Part shown: in pieces, positions 23,253 through 30,108 of the stretch | Layout: each line of letters begins with the position of its first letter | How positions within the stretch are numbered: position 1 is the first letter of the stretch | Assembly: GCA_029883975.1 (NCBI GenBank) | Contig: JAOUIL010000031.1 | Coordinates: 1-34,024, forward strand | Direction: 5' to 3' | Source: Betaproteobacteria bacterium | Lineage (GTDB): Bacteria > Pseudomonadota > Gammaproteobacteria > Burkholderiales > SG8-39 | DNA: 34,024 bases | Notes under the pieces: model-generated | Seen by the model: only the letters and a program-made list of their open reading frames with translations | The model's database searches: none | What the model was told of the DNA's origin: nothing | Program-made: the position numbers and the translations under genes

Positions 23253-23883
23253 GCGCGAGGTAGCGCCCGAACCAGGCGGCGGCGAGGCGCGCCACCTCCT
23301 CGAGCGTGCCGGGCTCCTCGAACAAGTGCGTGGCGCGCGGCACCAGCACCAGCTGGCGCTCGCAGTGCGCGAGCGCGTCGCGCGCCGCCTCGTTCAGCTC
23401 GATGACGCCTTCGTCCGCGGCGCCGACGATCAGCAGCGTCGGCGCCTTGACCGCCTGCAGGGCGGTGCGGCCGGCGAGGTCGGGCCGGCCGCCGCGCGAG
23501 ACCACCGCGCGCACCTCGTGCGGCATGGACGCCGCCACGCGCAGCGCGGAGGCCGCGCCGGTGCTCGCGCCGAACAGGCCCACCGGTAGCCCGCGCGTGC
23601 CGGCCTGCCGTCCCGCGAAGCGCACCGCGTCACCCAGCCGCTCGGTGAGCAGCGGGATGTCGAAGCGGTTCTCGTACACCCGGTCTTCCTCCTCGGTCAG
23701 CAGGTCGAGCAGCAGCGTGGCAATGCCGGCCTTGCGCAGCTCCCCGGCGACGAACCGGTTGCGCGTGGAAAAGCGCCCCGAGCCGCTGCCGTGCGAGAAG
23801 ACCACGACGCCCAGGGCGCCGGCCGGCGCCTCCAGGATTCCCTGCAGCTCGACGGCGCCGGACGGGATGGAGACTTCGCCCAT
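23212..23883 (-). CDS. Alpha/beta hydrolase, dienelactone-hydrolase-like
   Basis: 223 aa. Oxyanion region VVVFSHGSGSGRFSTRNR (about residues 31-48), nucleophile elbow LFGASTGAASAL (Ser in G-A-S-T-G), acid in LLIVGAADEGV and base in PRATHLFEEPG. The family hydrolyses esters or lactones; members of this branch are often fused to, or encoded beside, phosphoribosyltransferase domains, absent here. Start ATG 23883 lies 40.5 bp from the centre of the FNR-type box (23917-23930), so the mRNA would begin at or next to the ATG; the upstream sequence has no Shine-Dalgarno. CAGCAT (23895-23890) is the candidate -10. It is divergent from the HhH gene, which uses the same box. Confidence 0.85.
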   Translation of the reverse strand: MGEVSIPSGAVELQGILEAPAGALGVVVFSHGSGSGRFSTRNRFVAGELRKAGIATLLLDLLTEEEDRVYENRFDIPLLTERLGDAVRFAGRQAGTRGLPVGLFGASTGAASALRVAASMPHEVRAVVSRGGRPDLAGRTALQAVKAPTLLIVGAADEGVIELNEAARDALAHCERQLVLVPRATHLFEEPGTLEEVARLAAAWFGRYLAPTPASAGPRATRR

Positions 23884-23916
23884 GCGTCCATGCTGGCGCG
23901 GCGCGCAGCCGCGACC

Positions 23917-23930
23917 TTGACTTGCCTCAA
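23917..23930. promoter_or_regulatory. FNR/ANR-type box serving two divergent genes symmetrically
   Basis: TTGACTTGCCTCAA, centred at 23923.5. Predicted class II start sites are 23965 rightward (exactly the ATG of the HhH gene) and 23882 leftward (the hydrolase ATG begins at 23883). Candidate -10 elements AAGCAT (23953-23958) and CAGCAT (23895-23890) are near mirror images. Confidence 0.78.
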
Positions 23931-23964
23931 CCCGGCGCGCCGCGCCGCGAGCAAGCATGGCGAC

Positions 23965-24828
23965 ATGGACGAAAACGCCCAGATCGCCGCGCAGCTGCGG
24001 GAGGCCGCGGCCCTCGTCGAGGCGCAGGGCGGCAACCCGTTCCGTGTCGGGGCCTACCGCAAGGCCGCGGACGCGGTGGCGCACGCGCACGAGCCCGTGC
24101 GCTCGCTCTTCGACCGGCAGGGACGCGCCGGGCTGGAGACGCTGCCGGGGGTGGGGGCGGGGATCGCCAACGCGATCGCCGAGATGCTGGTCAGCGGTCG
24201 CTGGGCGCAGCTTGCGCGCCTGCGCGGCGACGCCGACCCGGAGGCCCTGTTTTGCACCGTACCCGGCATCGGGCCCGAGACCGCGCATGCCGTGCACGAG
24301 GCATTGCACGTGGACACGCTGGAGGCGCTGGAGGCCGCGGCGCACGACGGGCGCCTGGAAGACGTGCCCGGCGTAGGGCCGCGCCGCGCGGCGCAGATCC
24401 GCGCGTCGCTCGCCAGCATGCTCGGGCGGCGCGTGGCGCGCGCGCCGCGCACCGAGGAAAGCGCGCCGGGCGTGGCGCTGCTGCTCGAGATCGACGAGGA
24501 GTACCGCACCAAGGCGGCCGCCGGGCGACTGCGCACCATCGCGCCCAAGCGCTTCAATCCGCGCGGCGAGTCCTGGCTGCCCGTGCTGCACGCCGAGCGC
24601 GGCGGCTGGCACTTCACGGCGCTCTTTTCCAACACGGCGCGCGCGCACGAGCTCGGCCGCACGCGCGACTGGGTGGTGATCTACTACTCGGGCGGCGAAC
24701 ACGTCGAGGCGCAGTGCACGGTGGTCACCGAGACGCGCGGCGCGCTCGAGGGCCGGCGCGTGGTGCGCGGGCGCGAAGCGGAGTGCCGCGCGCACTATGG
24801 GCGCCAAGCGATTTCCCAGGAGACCTGA
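23965..24828 (+). CDS. PolX N-terminal/helix-hairpin-helix DNA-binding protein with unknown C-terminal domain
   Basis: 287 aa. Residues 1-75 match the 8-kDa N-terminal domain of family X DNA polymerases (NAQIAAQLREAAALVEAQGG, FRVGAYRKAADAV). Helix-hairpin-helix motifs follow: ETLPGVGAGIANAIAEML, TVPGIGPETAHAVHEAL and EDVPGVGPRRAAQIRASL. The polymerase palm and PHP nuclease are absent. Instead residues 165-275 form a distinct domain (VALLLEIDEEYRTKAAAGRL, IAPKRFNPRGESWLPVLHAE, WHFTALFSNTARAHELGRTRDWVVIYY) that I cannot name. A role in binding DNA gaps or damaged ends is likely from the front half. ATG 23965 coincides with the predicted start site and has no Shine-Dalgarno. A CBS-domain gene follows 2 bp after the stop. 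Confidence 0.8.
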   Translation: MDENAQIAAQLREAAALVEAQGGNPFRVGAYRKAADAVAHAHEPVRSLFDRQGRAGLETLPGVGAGIANAIAEMLVSGRWAQLARLRGDADPEALFCTVPGIGPETAHAVHEALHVDTLEALEAAAHDGRLEDVPGVGPRRAAQIRASLASMLGRRVARAPRTEESAPGVALLLEIDEEYRTKAAAGRLRTIAPKRFNPRGESWLPVLHAERGGWHFTALFSNTARAHELGRTRDWVVIYYSGGEHVEAQCTVVTETRGALEGRRVVRGREAECRAHYGRQAISQET

Positions 24829-24830
24829 TC

Positions 24831-25289
24831 ATGGCCATCGGAGAGTTGTGCAGCCGCGAGGCGGTGTTCGTGAAGCTAAACGAGAGTTGCGCGCTCGCCG
24901 CGCAGCTGATGCGCGAGCAGCACGTCGGCAGCCTGGTCGTGGTGCGCGAGCAGTCCGGCCGGCGCGTGCCGGCCGGCATGATCACCGACCGCGATCTGGT
25001 GGTGGGCGTGATGGCGCTCGGCCTCGACCCGGAAAAGACGCTGGTCGAGGCGGTGATGCGCCCGGAGGTCGCGATGGTGCGCGAGGACGAGGGCGTGGGT
25101 CGCGCCATCGCGCTCATGCGCGAGCACGGCGCGCGCCGCCTGCCGGTGGTGGACGCGGGCGGCGCGCTGGTCGGCGTGCTGGCCGCCGACGACCTGATCG
25201 AGCTGTTCGGCGAGGAGTTGGCCGGGCTCGCGGAGGTGATCGGCAAGGGCCCGCGCCGCGAGCGCGCGACGCGGCGCGCGGCGCTCTAG
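24831..25289 (+). CDS. Tandem CBS-domain protein
   Basis: 152 aa containing one CBS pair. CBS1 spans about residues 8-66 (VFVKLNESCALAAQLMREQHVGSLVVV ... GMITDRDLVV), CBS2 about 75-132 (AMVREDEGVGRAIALMREHGARRLPVVD ... GVLAADDLIELF). Such stand-alone pairs bind adenosine nucleotides and act as energy sensors; partners are unknown. Start ATG 24831 has AGGAGA (24817-24822) and follows the HhH gene by 2 bp, so it should be on the same FNR-type transcript. Its TAG overlaps the stop of the convergent PspC gene (CTAG, 25286-25289). Confidence 0.9.
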   Translation: MAIGELCSREAVFVKLNESCALAAQLMREQHVGSLVVVREQSGRRVPAGMITDRDLVVGVMALGLDPEKTLVEAVMRPEVAMVREDEGVGRAIALMREHGARRLPVVDAGGALVGVLAADDLIELFGEELAGLAEVIGKGPRRERATRRAAL

Positions 25290-25705
25290 CTGCGGTCGGG
25301 CTGCGCCGTGCCGCCCGGGGCGGCGGGGCCGGGGATCAGCAGCCAGAGCACGACGTACAGCAGGATCCCCAGGCCGCCGATGAATGCGAGCACCAGGAAC
25401 GCGGCGCGGAACAGGATCGGGTCGAGCTCGAACAGCTCGCCGAGCCCGCCGCACACCCCGCCGATCATGCGCTCTTTCGCCGACAGGCGCAGGCGCCGGC
25501 CGGCGGCGCCCGCGGGCTGCGCGCCTTCGCGCAGCGGCATCAGGATCCACAGCATGGCGTAGGCGATCGCGCCCAGCCCGCCGAACAGGATGGAAAAGAG
25601 GAAGAAGAGGCGAAAGAACACCGGGTCGAGCTCGAAGTATTCCCCCAGTCCGGCGCACACGCCGGCGATCTTGCGCTCTTCATGCGAGCGATGCAGTCTC
25701 TTCAT
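25286..25705 (-). CDS. Tandem PspC-domain membrane protein
   Basis: 139 aa with two PspC repeats. Each has the cytoplasmic KIAGVCAGLGEYFELDP / RMIGGVCGGLGELFELDP motif followed by a membrane hairpin (FFRLFFLFSILFGGLGAIAYAMLWILMP and FRAAFLVLAFIGGLGILLYVVLWLLIP). PspC proteins sense envelope stress or act as toxin-like membrane proteins in the phage-shock response; no other psp gene is present. Start ATG 25705 has GGAG within GAGGAGATAG and follows the ftsH stop by 3 bp, so it is the second gene of an ftsH-pspC unit, which suggests a shared membrane quality-control task. Two fused PspC units are less usual than one. Confidence 0.9.
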   Translation of the reverse strand: MKRLHRSHEERKIAGVCAGLGEYFELDPVFFRLFFLFSILFGGLGAIAYAMLWILMPLREGAQPAGAAGRRLRLSAKERMIGGVCGGLGELFELDPILFRAAFLVLAFIGGLGILLYVVLWLLIPGPAAPGGTAQPDRS

Positions 25706-25708
25706 GGG

Positions 25709-27511
25709 CTATCTCCTCAGTGCGGCCAGCTCGTTCTCGGCGAGCGTTTCCTTCTGCAGCAGCAGCGCCGCTCCGCGCTCGAGCAGCGCCTTGTCGCGCG
25801 TCAGGATCGCCAGCGCCTTGTCGTGCGCGGCCTTGACGATCTCGCGCACCGCGACGTCGATCTCGCGCGCGGTCTGCTCGCTATACTCGCGCGGCCCCGG
25901 CACCTGCATGCCGCCGAGGAACGGCGCGCGCTCCTCCTCGTAGGCGAGGTGGCCGAGCGACTCGACCATGCCGTAGCGCATCACCATGCCGCGCGCGATG
26001 TTCGATACCTTGACCAGGTCGTCCGCCGCGCCGGTCGACAGGTGTCCGAAGCACACCTCTTCCGCGGCGCGCCCGCCGAGCAGCACGGCCATCTTGTTCT
26101 CCAGCTCCTCACGCGTCATCAGGAAGCGGTCCTCGGTCGGGCGCTGGATGGTGTAGCCGAGCGCGCCCACCCCGCGTGGAATGATGGACACCTTGTGCAC
26201 CGGGTCGGTTCCCGGCAGCGCCATGGCGACCAGCGCGTGGCCCATCTCGTGGTGCGCGACCACGCGCCGCTCGGTCTCGTTCAGCACGCGACTCTTCTTC
26301 TCCAGCCCGGCGACGATGCGCTCCACCGCCTGCGTGAAGTCTTCCAGCGACACCGCGTCCGCGCCGCGGCGCGTGGCGAGCAGCGCCGCCTCGTTGACCA
26401 GGTTGGCGAGGTCGGCGCCCGAGAAGCCGGGCGTGAGCCCGGCGACCTGCTCGATGGACACGCCCGGCGCGAGGCGGATCTTCTTCGCGTGCACCTCGAG
26501 GATCTGGATGCGTCCCTTCTTGTCCGGCCGGTCGACCAGCACCTGCCGGTCGAAGCGTCCGGCGCGCAGCAGCGCCGGGTCGAGGATCTCCGGCCGGTTG
26601 GTGGCGGCGAGCAGCACCACGCCGGTGGACGGGTCGAAGCCGTCCAGCTCGGACAGGAGCTGGTTCAGCGTCTGCTCCTTCTCGTCGTGCCCGCCCAGGC
26701 CGTAGGTGCCGCGCGCGCGCCCGAGCGCGTCCAGCTCGTCGATGAAGATGATGGCCGGCGCCTTCTGGCGCGCCTGCTCGAACAGGTCGCGCACGCGCGC
26801 CGCGCCCACGCCGACGAACATCTCGACGAACTCGGCGCCCGAGATGGAGAAGAACGGCACGCCGGCTTCGCCCGCCACCGCGCGCGCCAGCAGCGTCTTG
26901 CCGGTGCCCGGCGGGCCTACGAGCAGGATGCCTTTCGGCACGCGCGCGCCCAGGCGCCCGTACTTGCCGGGGTCCTTGAGGAACTCGATCACTTCCTGCA
27001 GCTCGGCCTTCGCCTCGTCCACCCCCGCCACGTCGGCGAAGGTGACGCCGGTCTGGCGCTCGACGTACACCTTGGCGCGGCTCTTGCCGATGCTCATGAA
27101 GCCGCCCAGGCCCTGCTGGCCGGCGAAGCGCCGCGCGAGCAGGAACCACACGCCGAAGAAGACGAGCGCCGGCACCACCCAGGACAGCAGGTCGCGCACG
27201 AACGTGCTCTCCACCTGCCGCGTGTAGGGCACGCCGTACTTGCCGAGCCGCTCGGCGAGGTCGGGCTCGACGCGGTTGGCCGCCACCGTGGTCTTGCGGC
27301 CGTCGGGCTGCTTCAGCTTGCCGACGATGTGGCGCTCGCCGATCGTGATCTCGGCGATGCGGCCCTGCTGCAGCATCTGCTCGAACTCGCTGTAGGGCAC
27401 CACGTCGACCGACTGCGCCTCCTGCCACCAGCGCTGCACGAACAGCAGCGCGAGCAGCGCGAAGATCAGGTAGATGACGTTGAAGCGGGTCCGGGTTTCC
27501 ATCACGAGCAT
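25709..27511 (-). CDS. ftsH: ATP-dependent zinc metalloprotease FtsH (paralog)
   Basis: 600 aa from ATG 27511; METRTRF at 27502 is an equally likely start. Two membrane spans flank the periplasmic domain ([13 protein letters not shown] about residues 12-24; [15 protein letters not shown] about 111-125). AAA domain: Walker A GPPGTGKT (199-206), Walker [12 protein letters not shown] and the second region of homology. Protease: HEMGH at 421-425 (HExxH zinc site; HEAGH in most FtsH). FtsH degrades unstable membrane and regulatory proteins. At 600 aa with a short tail it is smaller than E. coli FtsH (644), and a housekeeping copy probably exists elsewhere. It is divergent from a small DUF1496-like gene with 41 bp between them and no FNR-type box. 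pspC follows. Confidence 0.94.
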   Translation of the reverse strand: MLVMETRTRFNVIYLIFALLALLFVQRWWQEAQSVDVVPYSEFEQMLQQGRIAEITIGERHIVGKLKQPDGRKTTVAANRVEPDLAERLGKYGVPYTRQVESTFVRDLLSWVVPALVFFGVWFLLARRFAGQQGLGGFMSIGKSRAKVYVERQTGVTFADVAGVDEAKAELQEVIEFLKDPGKYGRLGARVPKGILLVGPPGTGKTLLARAVAGEAGVPFFSISGAEFVEMFVGVGAARVRDLFEQARQKAPAIIFIDELDALGRARGTYGLGGHDEKEQTLNQLLSELDGFDPSTGVVLLAATNRPEILDPALLRAGRFDRQVLVDRPDKKGRIQILEVHAKKIRLAPGVSIEQVAGLTPGFSGADLANLVNEAALLATRRGADAVSLEDFTQAVERIVAGLEKKSRVLNETERRVVAHHEMGHALVAMALPGTDPVHKVSIIPRGVGALGYTIQRPTEDRFLMTREELENKMAVLLGGRAAEEVCFGHLSTGAADDLVKVSNIARGMVMRYGMVESLGHLAYEEERAPFLGGMQVPGPREYSEQTAREIDVAVREIVKAAHDKALAILTRDKALLERGAALLLQKETLAENELAALRR

Positions 27512-27552
27512 GGTACCGTTGCACCTACTGCTGCGCTACATAGGAGATTGCC

Positions 27553-27792
27553 GTGAAAGACTCGCTGCCCCAGGTCGGCGCGCCCGACCCCGAGCTGAAG
27601 AACTCGCCGATCATCGACGAGTCAGAGCACGACGAGCACGCGGGCTCGCCCGACCTCGAGATCGAGGAGGGCGTGTGCTACTTCAACGACGAAGCCTTCG
27701 CCATCGGCGACTTCGTGCGCAGCGGCAGCGAGGTGCTGCAGTGCGCCGAGCGCGGCGTCTGGGTGCGCAAGGGCGAGAAGCGCCCCGACTAG
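27553..27792 (+). CDS. Small DUF1496-like protein
   Basis: 79 aa from GTG 27553 with GGAG (27543-27546). The acidic N-terminal 35 residues (ELKNSPIIDESEHDEHAG) are followed by a compact cysteine-containing module: VCYFNDEAFAIGDFVRSGSEVLQCAERGVWVRKG. The C-Y-x5-Y/F-x2-G-x2-V...L-x-C pattern resembles the DUF1496 family, whose function is unknown. No signal peptide. Its TAG overlaps the stop of the convergent HPF gene (CTAG, 27789-27792). Confidence 0.75.
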   Translation: MKDSLPQVGAPDPELKNSPIIDESEHDEHAGSPDLEIEEGVCYFNDEAFAIGDFVRSGSEVLQCAERGVWVRKGEKRPD

Positions 27793-28325
27793 TCCTTGCG
27801 CGCGCTGACGCGCTTGGCCTGCGGCCCTTCGGCCGCGGGCTCCTCGATGAAGCGCACGGCGGCGCCCACGCTCAGGTGCTCGAACAGCGGCGTGACCACG
27901 TTGTCGCGCGAGAAGTACAGCTCGCGCCCGTCGGCCGTGGCGATGAAGCCGTAGCCCTCCTCGGGCAGCAGGCGCGCCACGGTGCCCGACTGCGTGAGCT
28001 CGTGGTGCTTGACGTCGCCGCGCTGCTCGCGCGCGAAGTCCTCGAGCTTGCGGCGCGCGGCGTCGAACGCGTCGCGCAGCGCCACGTACACGTCCTCGTG
28101 GTGGTCGCGGTTCACCGCGACCTCGCCGCCCGGCACCTTGAGGTCGACGTGCACCACGAACTGCCTGCCCTTGGTCTTGTGGCGCCCTGCTTCCTCGATG
28201 ACCACGCGGCAGCTGACGATGCGCGGGTGGAATTGCTCGAGCTTGGCGGCGCGCTCGCGCACCGCGGCATCGAGCGCTGCGGAGCTGTCCATGTCGCGAT
28301 AGGTGACTTGCAAGGGCAATTGCAT
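27789..28325 (-). CDS. Ribosome hibernation factor (HPF/RaiA) fused to a cold-shock-like domain
   Basis: 178 aa. Residues 1-105 are an HPF/RaiA (sigma54 modulation) domain: MQLPLQVTYRDMDSS, ALDAAVRERAAKLEQFHPRI, CRVVIEE, FVVHVDLKVPGGEV, DVYVALRDAFDAARRKLEDF. Residues 113-175 are a cold-shock/S1-like OB fold: GTVARLLPEEGYGFIATADG, ELYFSRDNVV, LSVGAAVRFIEE and GPQAKRV. HPF binds the small-subunit decoding centre and inactivates ribosomes in stasis; the cold-shock part would add RNA binding and replaces the dimerising tail of long HPF. Start ATG 28325 has an AAAGGGA site on its 24-base leader, with the start site predicted near 28350 by the box at 28385-28398. Confidence 0.88.
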   Translation of the reverse strand: MQLPLQVTYRDMDSSAALDAAVRERAAKLEQFHPRIVSCRVVIEEAGRHKTKGRQFVVHVDLKVPGGEVAVNRDHHEDVYVALRDAFDAARRKLEDFAREQRGDVKHHELTQSGTVARLLPEEGYGFIATADGRELYFSRDNVVTPLFEHLSVGAAVRFIEEPAAEGPQAKRVSARKD

Positions 28326-28384
28326 GGCGTGAGGATCCCTTTCTTGTCTGTGTCCCAAGGATGCCGCGGCGCGCGCCGGCGCCA

Positions 28385-28398
28385 TTGACGCAGGTCAA
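28385..28398. promoter_or_regulatory. FNR/ANR-type box between HPF and the rtcA remnant
   Basis: TTGACGCAGGTCAA, identical to the boxes at 19757 and 32955, centred at 28391.5. Leftward it predicts a start site near 28350 for the HPF gene, with CATCCT (28363-28358) as a weak -10. Rightward it would fall at 28433, inside the rtcA-like remnant. Confidence 0.75.
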
Positions 28399-28423
28399 GG
28401 CCGGGACCGGTGGAGTCGCGCCA

Positions 28424-28459
28424 ATGCTCGAGATTGACGGCTCGTATGGCGAGGGCGGC
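28424..28459 (+). pseudogene. Possible 5' remnant of rtcA (RNA 3'-terminal phosphate cyclase)
   Basis: The 12 codons from ATG 28424 read MLEIDGSYGEGG, which matches the start of RtcA proteins (IEIDGSYGEGGGQILR). The similarity stops at the last glycine: the expected GQ-(I/V)-LR-T/S is replaced by [11 protein letters not shown], and the rest of the roughly 340-residue enzyme is absent. The next FNR-type box begins 25 bp later and another gene starts at 28548. RtcA makes the 2',3'-cyclic phosphate ends that RtcB can ligate; rtcB and archease are 7 kb away. A deletion that left the first codons is the simplest explanation. Because the match is only 12 residues, chance cannot be excluded. Confidence 0.5.
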
Positions 28460-28483
28460 GCGCTACTCGGCAGAGCGCGGGGC

Positions 28484-28497
28484 TTGATCGGCGTCAA
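28484..28497. promoter_or_regulatory. FNR/ANR-type box upstream of the GYD gene
   Basis: TTGATCGGCGTCAA, centred at 28490.5. The predicted start site at 28532 gives a 16-base leader that contains AGGAGG (28537-28542) before ATG 28548; GAGGAT (28519-28524) is the candidate -10. It lies just 99 bp centre-to-centre from the previous box. Confidence 0.78.
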
Positions 28498-28547
28498 AGC
28501 CGGCGCCGCGGCGGGTGGGAGGATGGGCGGCACGACAGGAGGCGACC

Positions 28548-28856
28548 ATGGCCACGTACGTGATGCTGACGCGCATTTCGACGCAATCCCTCAACCAGCC
28601 GCGCTCCTTCGAGAGCCTCGAGCGGCACGTGATGAAGCAGGTGCGCAAGCACTGCAAGGGCGTGAAGTGGCTCGGCAGCTACGCGGTGCTCGGGCCCTGG
28701 GACTACGTCGACATCTTCTCCGCGCCCGATACCGAGACCGCGACGCGCGTCTCGGTGCTGATGCGCGCCTACGGCCACTCGCACTCCGAGATCTGGCCGG
28801 CCCTCGACTGGGCGCAGTTCAAGAAGCTCGCCAAGGACCTGCCGACCACCGCCTGA
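28548..28856 (+). CDS. GYD-domain protein
   Basis: 102 aa, the full length of the GYD family (PF08734). Landmarks: [45 protein letters not shown] (the G-x-Y-D-x-V core appears as GPWDYVDIF) and [19 protein letters not shown]. The fold is a ferredoxin-like dimeric alpha/beta barrel; no biochemical role is established. AGGAGG (28537-28542) fixes the start at ATG 28548. It stands alone behind an FNR-type box and converges on the HNH-like gene, with 8 bp between the stops. Confidence 0.85.
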   Translation: MATYVMLTRISTQSLNQPRSFESLERHVMKQVRKHCKGVKWLGSYAVLGPWDYVDIFSAPDTETATRVSVLMRAYGHSHSEIWPALDWAQFKKLAKDLPTTA

Positions 28857-28864
28857 GGAGCGGC

Positions 28865-29188
28865 CTAGGCGCGCCGGCTGCGCGGCGGCATGAGGTACTT
28901 TTCCGCCGGCAGGTTGCCGCGGTCCGCCGTGAGCGCGCAATGCGCGCTGCCGCGCGCGACGTCGTAGCCGTTCGAGCGGTGGAACGGCCGCAGGTTCTCG
29001 GCGCTGTCTGCGCTGCCGGGGGTCACGTTCACCATCTTCCAGCAGAACTCGGCCCGCTCCTGCCCGTACTGCTCGCGGTGCATCCAGGCGCCGCACTCGT
29101 CCTGGCGCCAGTGCGCGGGATCGGCCTCCGGCATGACGCGGCCGTGCCGCCACACGGCGTCGACGAGTTGTGGGTCTGCCGGGCTCAT
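28865..29188 (-). CDS. Degenerate HNH-nuclease-like small protein
   Basis: 107 aa. The sequence DECGAWMHREQYGQ followed by ENLRPFHRSNGYDVARG and a later Cys (HCALTADRG) follows the layout of small HNH proteins (D-x-CGAW-x-x-R-x-x-YG ... GWEIDHI ... NL-x-P-x-H-x-x-N). Where GWEIDHI is expected this protein has CWKMVNVTPG, so the catalytic Asp-His is missing. It may be a non-catalytic nucleic-acid-binding relative. ATG 29188 overlaps the stop of cheR (ATGA) and lies 40.5 bp from the centre of an FNR-type box, so both translational coupling and a leaderless transcript are possible. The family call is from remembered motif layout and is moderate. Confidence 0.6.
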   Translation of the reverse strand: MSPADPQLVDAVWRHGRVMPEADPAHWRQDECGAWMHREQYGQERAEFCWKMVNVTPGSADSAENLRPFHRSNGYDVARGSAHCALTADRGNLPAEKYLMPPRSRRA

Positions 29189-30027
29189 GCGTGAAGGCTA
29201 GCGCCTGCGGCGCGGGCGTTCTTGACGCAAGTCAAGCGGAATACCGCGCGGCAGCCAGGCCACGGCTCGAAGCCCTCGGCGGGCGCGGGCAGATGCTCGT
29301 GCAGGCCGATCACCAGCGCGCCGCCTGGCCGCAAGCGGCTCGCGATGCGCTCGAGCGCGCGCCGCGCACCGCCGTCGTCGAAATAGGTGAAGGCGAGGTT
29401 GCGGCACAGCACGAGGTCGAACTCGCGCGCGGGGAGGTCCGCAAGCAGGTCCTGTTGCGCCAGCTCGACCGCGGGGCGGAATTCCCCGCGCAGGCACCAC
29501 AGCCGGCCGCGCGGCTCGAACGCCTGCTCGCGCCAGCCCGCGGGCAGCCCGGAGAGGCTGCCCGCTCCGTAGCAGGCGGTGCGCGCGCGCTCGAGCAGCC
29601 GCGCGTCGACGTCGGTGCCGAGCACGCGGAACGCGACGCCGGGAAAGCGCGCGGCGAGGCGCAGGTGCCACAGGAGCGCGAGCGCGTAGGGCTCCTCGCC
29701 CGAAGCGCAGCCCGCGCTCCAGCATTCGAGCCGCGAGGCGCCGCGCGCGAGCGCGGGCAGCACCTCTGCGCCGAGGCCTTCGAACACCTCGCGGTCGCGA
29801 TAGAAGCGCGAAACGGCGACCGGGCAGAGCGCGGCGAGCGTGCGCCACTCGGCAGGGTCGGCCTCGAGCCGCTCGCCGTAGGCGCGCACATCGGCGAGCC
29901 CCAGCTCGCGCAGGCGCCGCGCGACGCGCTTGCACACCCGGCGCCGCACCTTGCGGTAGCCTGCCCAGCGCAGGCCGAGCCGCGGCAGCGCCCAGTGCAG
30001 GAAGGCGACGCAGTGGGCGTCTTTCAC
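29185..30027 (-). CDS. CheR-type SAM methyltransferase, orphan
   Basis: 280 aa from GTG 30027. The CheR N-terminal helical domain covers about residues 10-85 (FLHWALPRLGLRWAGYRKVRRR ... VSRFYRDREVF), then the SAM domain: ECWSAGCASGEEPYALALLW, FRVLGTDVDARLLERAR, FDLVLCRNLAFTYFDDGGARR and GGALVIGLHEHLP. CheR methylates glutamates of chemoreceptors; no receptor, cheA, cheW or cheB lies in the window, so the target may be another protein or a receptor elsewhere. GTG 30027 is exactly the start site predicted by the box at 30062-30075, TAGCGT (30040-30035) is the -10, and no Shine-Dalgarno is present. The 3' end contains the box for the next gene. Confidence 0.88.
   Translation of the reverse strand: MKDAHCVAFLHWALPRLGLRWAGYRKVRRRVCKRVARRLRELGLADVRAYGERLEADPAEWRTLAALCPVAVSRFYRDREVFEGLGAEVLPALARGASRLECWSAGCASGEEPYALALLWHLRLAARFPGVAFRVLGTDVDARLLERARTACYGAGSLSGLPAGWREQAFEPRGRLWCLRGEFRPAVELAQQDLLADLPAREFDLVLCRNLAFTYFDDGGARRALERIASRLRPGGALVIGLHEHLPAPAEGFEPWPGCRAVFRLTCVKNARAAGASLHA
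29222..29235. promoter_or_regulatory. FNR/ANR-type box inside the 3' end of cheR
   Basis: TTGACGCAAGTCAA, centred at 29228.5. Leftward it predicts a start site at 29187, one base from the ATG (29188) of the HNH-like gene; TAGCCT (29200-29195) is the -10. The box lies within the coding sequence of cheR (Leu-Thr-Cys-Val-Lys). Confidence 0.72.
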
Positions 30028-30061
30028 GCGGGACACGCTAGGCTGTCTGCGGACACGGCCT

Positions 30062-30075
30062 TTGATCCGCGTCAA
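30062..30075. promoter_or_regulatory. FNR/ANR-type box serving cheR and a divergent unknown gene
   Basis: TTGATCCGCGTCAA, centred at 30068.5. Predicted start sites are 30027 leftward (exactly the cheR GTG) and 30110 rightward (one base into ATG 30109). CGTAAT (30097-30102) and TAGCGT (30040-30035) are well-placed -10 elements. Both genes lack a Shine-Dalgarno. Confidence 0.8.
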
Positions 30076-30108
30076 AGGCGCCCGAACCGCTTGCGGCGTA
30101 ATGGCCGC

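Noticed and set aside
27537..27542. TACATA as a -10 for the DUF1496-like gene
   Set aside because: It overlaps the GGAG ribosome site that precedes GTG 27553; a start there would remove the Shine-Dalgarno, so the true promoter is probably further upstream.
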